DNA from: an uncultured Oscillospiraceae bacterium
GTDB taxonomy: Bacteria; Bacillota; Clostridia; Oscillospirales; Ruminococcaceae
Assembly: GCA_949285935.1 (NCBI GenBank)
Contig: CASEAH010000061.1
Span: forward strand, 1-36,857
DNA: 36,857 bases
Direction: 5' to 3'
Part shown: piece after piece, positions 15,896-24,283 of the stretch
Layout: the number at the start of each line of letters is the position of its first letter
Position numbering within the stretch: the first letter of the stretch is position 1
Translations under genes and position numbers: made by a program
Notes under the pieces: generated by a model
What the model saw: the letters and a program-made list of their open reading frames with translations, nothing else
Told to the model about the DNA's origin: nothing
Databases searched by the model: none

Positions 15896-16488
15896 CCCGG
15901 AATATTGTGGCGGAGAACCTCTCCCGTTTCTACGGGGAAACGGCTGCTCTGGACGGCTTCTCCGCCTGTTTTGCCGGTGGGGAGATCACCTGTCTCCTGG
16001 GGCCCTCCGGCTGCGGAAAAACCACCCTGCTCCGGCTGCTGCTGGGGCTGGAGCATCCGGACAGCGGCTGCATCCGGGGTCTGGAAGGGGTACCGGTATC
16101 GGCGGTATTCCAGGAGGACCGGCTGGTACCGGGACTTTCGGCCATGGGCAACCTGCTGCTGTGCTGCCCCGGAACCGGCCGGGAGGAGCTGGAGGCCCAG
16201 CTGGCCCGGGTAGGGCTTTCCCGGGAGGACATCCACCGCCCTGCCCGGGAGCTGAGCGGCGGCATGAGGCGCCGTGTAGCCATCGTCCGGGCTATGGCCG
16301 CCCCATCCCAGGCCGTGGTAATGGATGAGCCCTTCAAGGGCCTGGACCCCAATACCTGGCAGCAAACGGCGGACTATGTTCTGGAGAGCCGCAAAGGCCG
16401 GACCCTCATCGCCGTCACCCACGACGAGCGGGATGTGGAGGCCTTGGGGGCGCGGGTAGTGCGGATGCCCACTTTGGCAAGCCGTTGA
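15892..16488 (+). CDS. ABC importer ATP-binding protein
   Basis: A protein of 198 residues from a GTG start at 15892, with AAGGAGG 9 bases upstream and the 4-nt GTGA overlap with the permease stop. An in-frame ATG at 15868 is less likely. Walker A GPSGCGKTT, signature LSGGMRRR, Walker B AVVMDEPF and the switch His in VTHDE are complete. It is short for the SsuB/TauB group (usually ~250), lacking most of the C-terminal extension, but the nucleotide-binding core is intact. It powers the importer formed with the two preceding genes. Confidence 0.9.
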   Translation: MTRNIVAENLSRFYGETAALDGFSACFAGGEITCLLGPSGCGKTTLLRLLLGLEHPDSGCIRGLEGVPVSAVFQEDRLVPGLSAMGNLLLCCPGTGREELEAQLARVGLSREDIHRPARELSGGMRRRVAIVRAMAAPSQAVVMDEPFKGLDPNTWQQTADYVLESRKGRTLIAVTHDERDVEALGARVVRMPTLASR

Positions 16489-16570
16489 TGACAGCTGGGC
16501 CCAAGGGGATTTGCCGCCATACCTGCGTGTAAAATATCTGTCCATCAAGAGGCCGGATTCCCCCAAGACG

Positions 16571-16756
16571 GGAACCGCCTCAGAGATTCTCATCTTGAAA
16601 ATGGTTTTTAAGGGGCGATGGGGAACAACTGCTTTGCTGCCGGGCATTTTGATGGGGATGCCGCAGAGGGAACCGCCTTTAAAGATTCCCACCTTCAAAA
16701 TGGTTTTTTAAGGGGCGATGGGGAGCAACTGCTGTGCTATAGGGCATTTTGATGGG
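16571..16756. repeat. Two tandem copies of a ~98-bp intergenic repeat
   Basis: Copy 1 starts at 16571 and copy 2 at 16669 (both GGAACCGCCT). Shared blocks are AAAATGGTTTTT, AAGGGGCGATGGGGA, CAACTGCT and GGGCATTTTGATGGG, at constant offset of 98-100 bp. On the minus strand both copies give the peptide pattern PIKMP-S-AV-PHRPLK, but no start signals accompany it. I take it as a duplicated non-coding element. Confidence 0.85.
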
Positions 16757-16966
16757 TACCGCATCGGTTTTTATGGCAGCTATTTGTTCCTCAACGGGTA
16801 GGCGGACAGTACCGCACGAAAAGGCTTCAGAGGCATCCGGTTTTTGTTTACGAGCTGCTTTCGCAGCCCTTAAAAGACTTCCCGCCTTTTGGGATTCGGC
16901 CATGGCTTTTTAGGAAAACAGAAGGCTTTTACCCATACTAAAATCACCCAGCATAAGCTTTTCAGG

Positions 16967-16995
16967 AAACACGGGTCTGCTGGCCCGTGTTTTTT
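16967..16995 (+). terminator. Intrinsic terminator downstream of the ABC importer
   Basis: Nine-base-pair stem AAACACGGG/CCCGTGTTT with an 8-nt loop, running into a T tract. It lies ~480 bp after the last importer gene, with only the repeats in between. Confidence 0.75.
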
Positions 16996-17054
16996 GCAAA
17001 AGGCTTTTTTATTTTTCTCCAGTTTTATGTTGGGTCCTTCCTCAAATTTGTTTA

Positions 17055-17083
17055 TTGACTTAATTATTTATTGGGGGTATAAT
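17055..17083 (+). promoter_or_regulatory. Promoter of the M14-family metallohydrolase gene
   Basis: TTGACT, 17 bp, perfect TATAAT. Transcription would start near 17090, giving a leader of about 165 nt that is markedly AT-rich against the GC-rich background. I do not recognise a known riboswitch in the leader. Confidence 0.8.
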
Positions 17084-17256
17084 GAAAATAATCACAAATT
17101 TAGCTGAAATATCTCTTGTTTAATAGAATAATTTTGTTATTTTACACCTTTCTATAGAGATAATTTTAGCTTTTCTTTAAGCGCCTTAATTATTATCGGC
17201 TTAAAGGTTCGGCTTTCCAGCCTGCCTAAAACCGTTATACAGAGGAGGAGATTTCC

Positions 17257-18234
17257 ATGGAAATATTCGGACGCAGCTTTCTGCCCGGGCAGAAAGCATA
17301 TTTTTCGGTGGATGGCCCCCGCTATGCGAACCAGGCCATTTCTCAGATCCCCGTGATCGTGCTTCGGGGCGGGCAGGACGGACCCACCCTGTGGGTCAAC
17401 GGCGCTGTCCACGGCCATGAGGTTTCCGGCTCTCAGGGAATGTGGGAGCTTGCCAATGAGCTGGACCCCCAGTCTCTGAAGGGAACCATTATCATGACCC
17501 CTATCGCCAATGTATCCGCCTTTTGCGAGCGGCGTATGAAGTCCATGGTGGATGATTTTGCCGATCTGGATACCCAGTTCCCCGGCAGCACCACCGGACT
17601 CTTTGCCTCCCGGCTGGCCAAAATTCTGTATGATGAAATCAAAGTTCATGCCGATCTTCTCATCAGTTTCCACGCCCTCACCCCCGGCGGTGAAGGACAG
17701 CCCTATACCATCTACAAGGCCCTTCAGGGAGCGGATCCGGCCGTAAACGCCGCCGCGGAAAAATTTGCCCTGGCCATGGGCTTCCCTGTCAACTGTAAGG
17801 TGCAGACGGCCGCTACCGGTGGATCCATTGACGGCTGCTGCATTGCGGACGGCATCCCCGCCTTTACTGCCGAGGTGGGCCGCGGCGCTCAGATCACCCG
17901 GGAAATGGTGGATGCCGCCAAGCAGGGGCTCCGCAACGTGCTGGACGAAATGGGCATTCTTCCCGCTTCTCAGACGCCCCTGGCCAAAGAGCAGATTATT
18001 GTCACCCAGCGGGAATTCCTGCGGATTGATAAGGCCGGCTTCATGGTGATGAGCGTCCAGGCCGGGGACACCCTCCCCGCCGGCGGCGAGATCGCTCAGG
18101 TCCATTACTTTGGAGATTCTGTCCATTCCTTTACCACTTCCCGGCCCTGTCTCGTTATCTTCACCACCATCTGCCCCGCGGTGAACGAAGGAGATCATGT
18201 GGCCATGGTAGCCTATGAGTGGCACAAAAGATAA
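17257..18234 (+). CDS. M14-family metallohydrolase (AstE/aspartoacylase-like)
   Basis: A protein of 325 residues. The zinc site is HxxE in NGAVHGHEVSG (about residue 50) with a third ligand His in LLISFHAL. RRMKSMVDDFADLDTQFPG matches the substrate-binding Arg and Asn/Asp region of the succinylglutamate desuccinylase/aspartoacylase group. The C-terminal domain (about 240-325) is a beta-rich lobe common in this family. Expected chemistry is hydrolysis of an acyl or amide bond of a small amino-acid derivative; the substrate is unknown. AGGAGG precedes the ATG. It is monocistronic, with its own promoter and terminator. Confidence 0.88.
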   Translation: MEIFGRSFLPGQKAYFSVDGPRYANQAISQIPVIVLRGGQDGPTLWVNGAVHGHEVSGSQGMWELANELDPQSLKGTIIMTPIANVSAFCERRMKSMVDDFADLDTQFPGSTTGLFASRLAKILYDEIKVHADLLISFHALTPGGEGQPYTIYKALQGADPAVNAAAEKFALAMGFPVNCKVQTAATGGSIDGCCIADGIPAFTAEVGRGAQITREMVDAAKQGLRNVLDEMGILPASQTPLAKEQIIVTQREFLRIDKAGFMVMSVQAGDTLPAGGEIAQVHYFGDSVHSFTTSRPCLVIFTTICPAVNEGDHVAMVAYEWHKR

Positions 18235-18280
18235 TTTGACATTTTCTCTTACAGCCTCTTTCCCTCTTGAAACATTGGGC

Positions 18281-18322
18281 CGCGGCCTTCCGGAAGTCAT
18301 TCCGGAGGGCCGCGTTCCTTTT
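18281..18322 (+). terminator. Intrinsic terminator of the M14-family gene
   Basis: A 15-bp stem (CGCGGCCTTCCGGAA pairing with TTCCGGAGGGCCGCG, one G-U pair) with a four-base loop, followed by TTCCTTTTG, 47 bases after the stop codon. Confidence 0.88.
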
Positions 18323-18590
18323 GTCCGATGCACTTTGGCACAGCGTGCGCCCCCTCAGCTTTACTGGGGCGAGCAAAGGAACTGTACCTTCAAACGTAGT
18401 GCAGCGCGGGAAATAAAGAGCCATTCTGCCTCATGGGAAAAAATTTTTTCATACGCAAATGCCCGTTTACAGGTTGCAGTGCAAGTGATTCAAGTGATGG
18501 GATTTTCCAGAGGTTTGTGGGAATGATGCCCTTATAGGACCCGCCCAAGTTCCTTGCTCTTCCCGGAAAATTTGACTCATTCCAGTCTGA

Positions 18591-18675
18591 GTACCGTCCG
18601 CTCTGCCGGTGTGGACCGGACTTTCCTCTCTATACAGTCGGCCAAGCGGCTGCCGGCAACGACCGTCAGCCATCC
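18591..18675 (-). pseudogene. Truncated RNase P RNA (rnpB) 5' fragment
   Basis: On the minus strand the sequence contains GAGGAAAGTCCGG (18616-18628), the universally conserved CR-I block of bacterial RNase P RNA. The following TCCACACCGGCAGAGCGGACGG resembles the usual CTCCACAGGGCAG context (first part TCCACA, then GGCAGAG). Upstream CAGCCG...CGACTG could form the P3-like hairpin that precedes CR-I. The rest of RNase P RNA (CR-II to CR-V, such as the ACAGAA...GGCTTA block) is not found within the next 400 bases, so this appears to be a broken copy. The functional gene would be elsewhere. Confidence 0.5.
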
Positions 18676-19075
18676 GGTAATAGCCTGAACGGCGAGCAAT
18701 GGATAAAATGCCACGGGCGGACAGCAGAATTGCTCTTCTCTGCTTGTGAAATCACTGCCGGGGCAAACAGAAGGCTATGGGAAGGCAGTGGACTTCTTTT
18801 TTCTCCCTGTCTGTAAAATCGCTGCGGCAGCGGACCGCAGCAAAGTTTATCACGTGTATTCCGACGAGGAACCTGTGCTTCCTAATGAGCGGGGAAGCCG
18901 CAAGGCGCCAACGCAACACCTGACACCCGCCTTTGTTCAGATGTCCACTGAATACGGAAACGGGCCGAATTTTTAAAGGACCCGGAGGTTTCCGTCCCGG
19001 CAGGAAGGTCCTGGGGCTGCATTGCTGCACACACCGGAAACTTGTGTGTGATTATAATCAAACCCACCCATTGAA

Positions 19076-19104
19076 CTGGTGGTATGCACCAGCCCTAAAA
19101 GGGC
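19076..19104. other. Two adjacent hairpins
   Basis: CTGGTG/CACCAG with a 5-nt loop (19076-19092) abuts GCCCT/AGGGC with a 3-nt loop (19092-19104). The arrangement is structural, not a terminator. It could be a relic of a transposon end or of a structured RNA; I cannot assign it. Confidence 0.4.
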
Positions 19105-19310
19105 CTATTCCCGGCATACGTCTTAAAACGCACTGTATTTTGCCTTCGCTTGCATCGCTTACCCCGCAGCCCGTGAATGGGCAACCGCCGTTCCACGGAA
19201 GTTTTTCATGGACGGCCATTTGCTTCTCATGGCTCCCTTCGCTCGATACTGGAAGCTAAAGCTTTTTACCGGATGCCTCCACCGGCAGAACCAGTGGTTT
19301 CCGTTGATAA

Positions 19311-19354
19311 TAAAAACACCCGGCGTCCTTACACGGTTCTGTAAAGACGCCGGG
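19311..19354 (-). terminator. Intrinsic terminator of the pyr operon
   Basis: On the minus strand, a 14-bp stem with one mismatch (CCCGGCGTCTTTAC pairing with GTAAGGACGCCGGG) runs into TGTTTTTATTAT. It lies about 180 bases past the pyrE stop codon. Confidence 0.85.
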
Positions 19355-19531
19355 CATTCTGTAAAACTGCGGATTTATTTTCTCCGTTCCTGGGCTAATT
19401 ACAGGGCGGCAAAAGGGGGTATGAGAAAAGTCCACAGGGTGGCTTCGCCTTGATAGCCCCCGCACCCCGGGGAAATCTCTTTTGACCGCCTCCCACCCCC
19501 AAGCGGAAAAGCCCGCTGCCGGTAGGAGCTA

Positions 19532-20170
19532 TTATGCCATCCAGGAGGGATCGGAGGGATTGTCCCGGAACCGGCGGATCCTTTCAATATCAGAAGCACG
19601 GATATAGCCATCCTCCGCGGCTACCTCCAACAGCGCATCCAGATTGGAGAGGGAAACATTGTGCACGTCCGCCTCCGCCATCCGCTCCAGGCCTTTGCGC
19701 ATCCCGTAGGTGAAGATGCTGGCGATGCCCAGCACCTCGGCTCCCGCCTCCCGAAGTACCTTGACCACCTCCAGGCAGCTGCCGGCGGTGGAGATCAGAT
19801 CCTCCACCACCACTACCTTCTGTCCCGGCTCCAGCTTACCCTCGATCTGGTTGGTGCGGCCATGGTCCTTGGCCCCGGAACGGACATATCCCATGGGCAG
19901 GTCCAGAATGGTGGCGGTGATGGCAGCATGGGCGATTCCCGCCGTACTGGTGCCCATCAGCACCTGGCACTGAGGGTAGCAGGTACGGATCACCTCCGCC
20001 AGGCCATGCTCCACCTCATTGCGCACCTTGGGGGCGGTCAGGGTAAGGCGGTTATCGCAATAAATGGGGCTCTTGATGCCGCTGGCCCAGGTAAAGGGCT
20101 CTTCCGGCCGCAGGAATACCGCTCCAATGGACAAAAGACCTTTGGCAATGCTTTTTTCCAGATGTTCCAT
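19532..20170 (-). CDS. pyrE: Orotate phosphoribosyltransferase
   Basis: A protein of 212 residues. It attaches phosphoribose from PRPP to orotate, giving OMP. The PRPP-binding motif is VVVVEDLISTAGS, and KSPIYCDNRL is the N-terminal family signature. The start at 20170 (MEHLEK) has AAGGAG upstream; the frame is open for 29 more codons, but that part is not conserved in character. It is the last pyr gene, separated from pyrF by 383 bp. Confidence 0.96.
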   Translation of the reverse strand: MEHLEKSIAKGLLSIGAVFLRPEEPFTWASGIKSPIYCDNRLTLTAPKVRNEVEHGLAEVIRTCYPQCQVLMGTSTAGIAHAAITATILDLPMGYVRSGAKDHGRTNQIEGKLEPGQKVVVVEDLISTAGSCLEVVKVLREAGAEVLGIASIFTYGMRKGLERMAEADVHNVSLSNLDALLEVAAEDGYIRASDIERIRRFRDNPSDPSWMA

Positions 20171-20553
20171 ACTATTGGCTCTCCTTTTTCTCGCTGCCCC
20201 GGCGCTGCGGGCGGGGCGGTATATTTTGCCTGCGCCGCAGGATGCTTCCGGGCACATGGCTTTTTCTCTTGTGGTTGGGATACCGATTCGTGTGTGAAAT
20301 ACCCCAGGGCCGTTAAGGGTTTTCCGCCATTTCTCTTTCGGCTGCCGGGGGAGCAGTCTTTTTGCCGGTCATCAGGCCGGCAGACACATCCCCCCAAATG
20401 GGGGCTTCCTAATCTTCCTTTCCCATCCCAGCCGATTGTTCTCCGGTTTCGGGAGGTTCCACCCTGCTTGCACCGACGAGCCGCGGCAGGCCCTGCCCCA
20501 TGTCAGTCCTGCACCACCGGCAAGGCATGACGCCGGGAGACACTGTCTTAAAA
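20171..20553. other. Non-coding gap between pyrF and pyrE
   Basis: 383 bp with no convincing gene. It contains small hairpins (for example GCCGG/CCGGC near 20374-20393 and CCCCC/GGGGG near 20393-20406). I see no clear promoter, so pyrE is probably reached by read-through from pyrF. Confidence 0.5.
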
Positions 20554-21258
20554 TTACTCTCCCACAAACTCGGCTACACAGCGGCGGTAGGCGGCTACCG
20601 GATCGTCGGCGGCCGTGATGGGCCGGCCCACCACAATATAGTCGGTACCGATCTCCCGGGCTCTGGCCGGGGTGGTCACCCGCACCTGATCTCCCTTGTC
20701 GCCGCTGGCAAACCGCACCCCGGGGGTAACGGTGAGGAAATCCTTGCCGCATGCCTCTTTGACCATACCCGCTTCCAGGGGGGAGCAGACCACGCCGTCC
20801 AGCCCCGCCTCTTTGGCATTGCGGGCGTAGTGGATCACCGTATCGTTGAGCCCTGCCGAAATAAGCAGTTCCTTCTGCATCCGCTCCTCGCTGGTGGAGG
20901 TGAGCTGGGTGACGGCAATGAGCAGGGGCCGGGTCCCGTCGGGGCGGGTCAGGCCCTCCAGCGCAGCCTTCATCATCTCAATGGTCCCGCTGGCATGGAG
21001 GTTGACGATATCCACGTCCAGCCGGGAAAGACTGGCCATGGCCTTTTTGACGGTATTGGGGATGTCGTGAAGCTTCAGATCCAGGAAAATCCGGTGGCCG
21101 CGGCGGCTGATTTCCCGCACGATCTGGGGACCTTCGGCATAAAACAGTTCCATGCCGATTTTGACAAAGGGCTTCTCCTCCTGGAACCGGTCCAGGAAGG
21201 CCAGGGTATCGGCGGCGGTGGCAAAGTCACACGCTATGATCACATCACGCTTGTTCAT
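20554..21258 (-). CDS. pyrF: Orotidine 5'-phosphate decarboxylase
   Basis: A protein of 234 residues, the class I bacterial type. It decarboxylates OMP to UMP. The catalytic Asp-Lys-Asp array is in FLDLKLHDIPNTV (about residues 58-70). VTPGVR and DYIVVGRPIT bind the phosphate. The start at 21258 (MNKRDV) has AGAGGAGG upstream; an in-frame extension to 21408 overlaps pyrD and is discarded. Confidence 0.97.
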   Translation of the reverse strand: MNKRDVIIACDFATAADTLAFLDRFQEEKPFVKIGMELFYAEGPQIVREISRRGHRIFLDLKLHDIPNTVKKAMASLSRLDVDIVNLHASGTIEMMKAALEGLTRPDGTRPLLIAVTQLTSTSEERMQKELLISAGLNDTVIHYARNAKEAGLDGVVCSPLEAGMVKEACGKDFLTVTPGVRFASGDKGDQVRVTTPARAREIGTDYIVVGRPITAADDPVAAYRRCVAEFVGE

Positions 21259-21316
21259 TCTGTTCCTCCTCTTATTTTCAACCTGTGGTTTGCTTCTGGT
21301 GGAAAGCTTCAGAAAG

Positions 21317-22231
21317 TCAGGCACATTTGCCGATAATATCCCGCAGGGCAGTGATACCCAAAGCCTCCATCTCCCGGGGCAGGTCCTCAATGATCTTCTT
21401 GCAGGCATAGGGGTCCCGCAGATTGGCGGCTCCTACCTGAACGGCGGTGGCTCCCGCCATCATCATCTCAATGACGTCCCGGGCCGTGGAAACGCCTCCC
21501 ATGCCCATGACGGGGATCTTCACCGCATGGGATACCTGGTAGACCATCCGCAGGGCCACCGGGAAGATGGCCGGTCCGGAAAATCCGCCCATGGCATTGG
21601 CCAGAATGGGCTTTCCGGTGCGCAGGTCAATGCGCATCCCCAGCAGGGTGTTGATCAGGCTGAGGCCATCCGCTCCCGCCTCCTCACAGGCTTTGGCAAT
21701 GGCTACAATATCCGTAACATTGGGGCTGAGCTTGATATACACCGGCTTGGTGGTGACTTCCTTCACCGCCCGCACCACCTGCGCGGCGCTGGCAGGATCG
21801 GTGCCGAAGCTCATCCCGCCGTGACGCACGTTGGGGCAGCTGATATTGACCTCCAGCAGGCCCACCTGCTCCTCCCGGTCCAGCAGCTGGCAGCAATGGG
21901 CGTATTCTTCCACCGAAAAACCGGATACGTTGGCGATCACCGGCTTGTGGAAATATTCCCGCATTTTGGGCAGTTCTCGGCTGATGACAGCCTCCACACC
22001 GGGGTTCTGGAGCCCCACCGAGTTAAGCATTCCCGCCTCACACTCGGCAATGCGGGGAGTGGGGTTGCCGAACCGTGCCTCCCCGGTGGTTCCCTTAAAG
22101 GAAAAGGATCCCAGAATATCCAGATCATAAAAGTCCTTGAATTCCTCCCCGTAGCCAAAGGTACCGCTGGCGGGGATGACCGGATTGGAAAGCTCCAGCC
22201 CCGAAAGGGTGACCCGCAGATCCCTTACCAT
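21317..22231 (-). CDS. pyrD: Dihydroorotate dehydrogenase B, catalytic subunit
   Basis: A protein of 304 residues, FMN-dependent TIM barrel. It oxidises dihydroorotate to orotate. PASGTFGYGEEF at the N-terminus, NSVGLQNPG and EVNISCPNVRHGG (with the class 1 active-site Cys nearby in the fold) identify the 1B type, as does the adjacent pyrK. GGVSTARDVIEMMMAGATAVQVG binds the FMN phosphate (read as GGVSTARDV plus MMMAGATAVQVG). AGGAGG precedes its ATG, which overlaps the end of pyrK by 7 bp. Confidence 0.97.
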   Translation of the reverse strand: MVRDLRVTLSGLELSNPVIPASGTFGYGEEFKDFYDLDILGSFSFKGTTGEARFGNPTPRIAECEAGMLNSVGLQNPGVEAVISRELPKMREYFHKPVIANVSGFSVEEYAHCCQLLDREEQVGLLEVNISCPNVRHGGMSFGTDPASAAQVVRAVKEVTTKPVYIKLSPNVTDIVAIAKACEEAGADGLSLINTLLGMRIDLRTGKPILANAMGGFSGPAIFPVALRMVYQVSHAVKIPVMGMGGVSTARDVIEMMMAGATAVQVGAANLRDPYACKKIIEDLPREMEALGITALRDIIGKCA

Positions 22232-22974
22232 ATGATCTCCTCCTTTTCCAGGACAGGCCCGTCCTTGCAGATGCGCTTGTTGCCGTACTTGGTCTTGCAG
22301 GAGCAGCCCATGCAGGCGCCAAAGCCGCAGCCCATCCGTTCCTCAAAGCTCAGCTGGCCCGAAACCTCCGGGCAGGCGTCATAGAGGGCGTGGAGCATGG
22401 GGATGGGCCCGCAGGCACAGTAGGAATCAAAGCCGGCAATGCCGGGCTTGTCCAGCAGATGGGTGACAAACCCCCTGGTCCCGTAGCTGCCGTCCACGGT
22501 AGCCACCTCCACGGCGCAGCCCAAAGCCCGGAATTCCTCCTCATAAAATACATCCGCCGCCGAGGCAAAGCCCAGAGCCACCACAGGGGTCTTTCCCCGG
22601 GCGATGAGGGCCTTGGCAAGACCGTACAGGGGGGGCACTCCCACGCCGCCGCCCGCCAGCAGCGGACGGTTCCCTGCCTTGTCCGGGTCAAAGCCGTTGC
22701 CCAGGCCGGTGAGGAGGTCCAGCTCCCCGCCGGGGGCCATGGTGCTCATCTGCCGGGTACCGACCCCCACCACCTTGTAGATCAGGGTCAGGGTATTCTG
22801 GTCCCAGTCGCAGACCGAAATAGGCCGCCGCAGATATTTGCCCTCCAGCAGGATGTTGACGAACTGCCCCGGCGCCGTCAGGGCCGAGGTATCGCCGCAA
22901 AGCTTCATCACCCACACGTCCCGGGCCAGCTGCTGCTGGTACAGGATGGTATATACTCCTTGTTTCGCCGCCAT
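22225..22974 (-). CDS. pyrK: Dihydroorotate dehydrogenase B, electron-transfer subunit
   Basis: A protein of 249 residues that passes electrons from PyrD to NAD+. It has an N-terminal FAD-binding barrel (RRPISVCD near residue 52), a middle NAD-binding domain with LLAGGGVGVPPLYGLA, and a C-terminal [2Fe-2S] cluster with cysteines in CGFGACMGCSCKT and CKDG. All four ligands are present. It starts one base after pyrC and overlaps pyrD. Confidence 0.96.
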   Translation of the reverse strand: MAAKQGVYTILYQQQLARDVWVMKLCGDTSALTAPGQFVNILLEGKYLRRPISVCDWDQNTLTLIYKVVGVGTRQMSTMAPGGELDLLTGLGNGFDPDKAGNRPLLAGGGVGVPPLYGLAKALIARGKTPVVALGFASAADVFYEEEFRALGCAVEVATVDGSYGTRGFVTHLLDKPGIAGFDSYCACGPIPMLHALYDACPEVSGQLSFEERMGCGFGACMGCSCKTKYGNKRICKDGPVLEKEEIIW

Positions 22975-22975
22975 A

Positions 22976-24256
22976 TCAGTAGTCCTCCTTCCGCCACACC
23001 GTCACGCCATCCACCAGGGTCAGCACGTTCTCTCCCCGGACCTTCCATCCGGCAAAGGGGGTGCTGCGGCCCATGGACAAAAAGCGGTCCGGGCAGATCT
23101 CATATTCTGCTTCCAGATCCAGCAGCGCCAGATCGGCGGGCTCTCCCGGCGCGATGACGCCGCCGGGCAGCCGGAAAATTTCCCGGGGCCGCACCGCCAT
23201 GGCCCGGATCAGAGCCTCCAGGGAAAGGATCCCCGGCAGTACCAGCCGGGTGTAAAGCACCGGGAAGGCGGTTTCCAGGCCCACCACGCCCATGGGGCTT
23301 TTTTCCAGGCCCCGGGCTTTCTCCTCGGCGCTGTGGGGAGCATGGTCGGTGGCCACCGCGTCGATGGTCCCGTCCAGCAGGCCCTGGATCAGGGCCTCCC
23401 GGTCCCGGGCGGACCGCAGGGGCGGGTTCATCTTGAAGCGGCCGTCCTCCTCCATGTCCTGGTCGCAGAGGGTCAGGTAATGGGGCCCTGTCTCGCAGGT
23501 AGCCCGGACGCCCCGGGCCTTGGCCGCCCGGATCAGTTCCACGCTCTCCCGGGTGGATATATGGCAGACATGGTACCGGCATCCGGTTTCCTCCGCCAGA
23601 CGCAGGTCCCGTTCCACCTGCTCCCATTCGCTTTGGGAGCAGATCCCCCGGTGGCCATGGGCAGCGGCATACTCCCCGTCGTGGATATAGCCTCCCTTAA
23701 GAAGCCTGTCCACCTCGCAGTGGGCCACGATCATCTGGTCCAGTGCGGCAGCCCGTTCCATGGCCCGGCGCATCAGGTCTTCCTCCTGAACGCCCCTGCC
23801 GTCGTCAGAAAAGGCCACCGCCCCTGCCCGGGACAGAGCGGCCATATCGGTCAGTTCCCCGGCTCCCTTCTGTCCCCTGGTGATGGTCCCGTAGGGGTAG
23901 ACCTTCACCGCTGCGTCCCGGCGGATCAGGGCCAGTTCCTCCTCCAGATGTTCCGGGGTATCGGGCGGCGGGGAGAGGTTGGGCATGGCGCACAGGGCGG
24001 TGCATCCTCCCCGGGCTCCGGCCAGGGTGCCGGTGCGCACCGTCTCCTTATAAGAAAAACCGGGCTCCCTGAGATGAACGTGAACATCTGCAAAGCCCGG
24101 CACCAAATATTTGTTTTGGGCCTCCACAACAGCGTCAAACCCGTGGGAAGAAACAGAAGAGGAAACCTCCCGGATGCGTCCATCCTGGATGGTTACGTCA
24201 CAGCGCCGGAACCCGCCGTCAAGGTATACCTGCCCGCCGGTGATGAGTGTCTTCAT
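22976..24256 (-). CDS. pyrC: Dihydroorotase (class I)
   Basis: A protein of 426 residues that cyclises carbamoyl-aspartate to dihydroorotate. Metal ligands are in DVHVHLREPGF (HxH), further His in VAHCEVDR and HVCHIST, and Asp in VATDHAPH. The start at 24256 (MKTLITGG) has GGAGG 10 bases upstream; an in-frame extension to 24367 is discarded because it crosses the promoter. It is the first gene of the operon. No pyrB or carAB is in the window, so the earlier steps are encoded elsewhere. Confidence 0.96.
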   Translation of the reverse strand: MKTLITGGQVYLDGGFRRCDVTIQDGRIREVSSSVSSHGFDAVVEAQNKYLVPGFADVHVHLREPGFSYKETVRTGTLAGARGGCTALCAMPNLSPPPDTPEHLEEELALIRRDAAVKVYPYGTITRGQKGAGELTDMAALSRAGAVAFSDDGRGVQEEDLMRRAMERAAALDQMIVAHCEVDRLLKGGYIHDGEYAAAHGHRGICSQSEWEQVERDLRLAEETGCRYHVCHISTRESVELIRAAKARGVRATCETGPHYLTLCDQDMEEDGRFKMNPPLRSARDREALIQGLLDGTIDAVATDHAPHSAEEKARGLEKSPMGVVGLETAFPVLYTRLVLPGILSLEALIRAMAVRPREIFRLPGGVIAPGEPADLALLDLEAEYEICPDRFLSMGRSTPFAGWKVRGENVLTLVDGVTVWRKEDY

Positions 24257-24283
24257 CCTGCGTTTGCCTCCAAACAGTTTGAT

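Larger units (their letters stand above)
16489..17054. other. Intergenic region with repeats and a terminator
   Basis: About 565 bp without a convincing gene. It contains the ~98-bp tandem repeat (separate entry), an unassigned stretch 16757-16966 in which I see no gene, and the terminator at 16967. Short minus-strand frames cover the repeats but have no ribosome-binding site. Confidence 0.6.
18323..19310. other. One-kilobase stretch without a convincing gene
   Basis: Lower GC and poor codon structure compared with neighbours. Frames on both strands are short, overlapping and lack ribosome-binding sites. Within it are an RNase P RNA-like fragment (18591-18675, minus) and a pair of adjacent hairpins (19076-19104). 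I read it as decayed or repeat-derived DNA between the M14 gene and the end of the pyr operon. Confidence 0.6.

Noticed and set aside
18752-19067. Short frames of 60-90 codons on both strands in the 18-19 kb gap
   Set aside because: Mutually overlapping, no start signals, no recognisable family; treated as non-coding.
20450-20470. T-box-like AGGGTGGAACC on the minus strand upstream of pyrE
   Set aside because: The conserved T-box ends ACCGCG, but here it reads ACCTCC; no specifier loop or terminator is found, and pyrE is not a T-box target.
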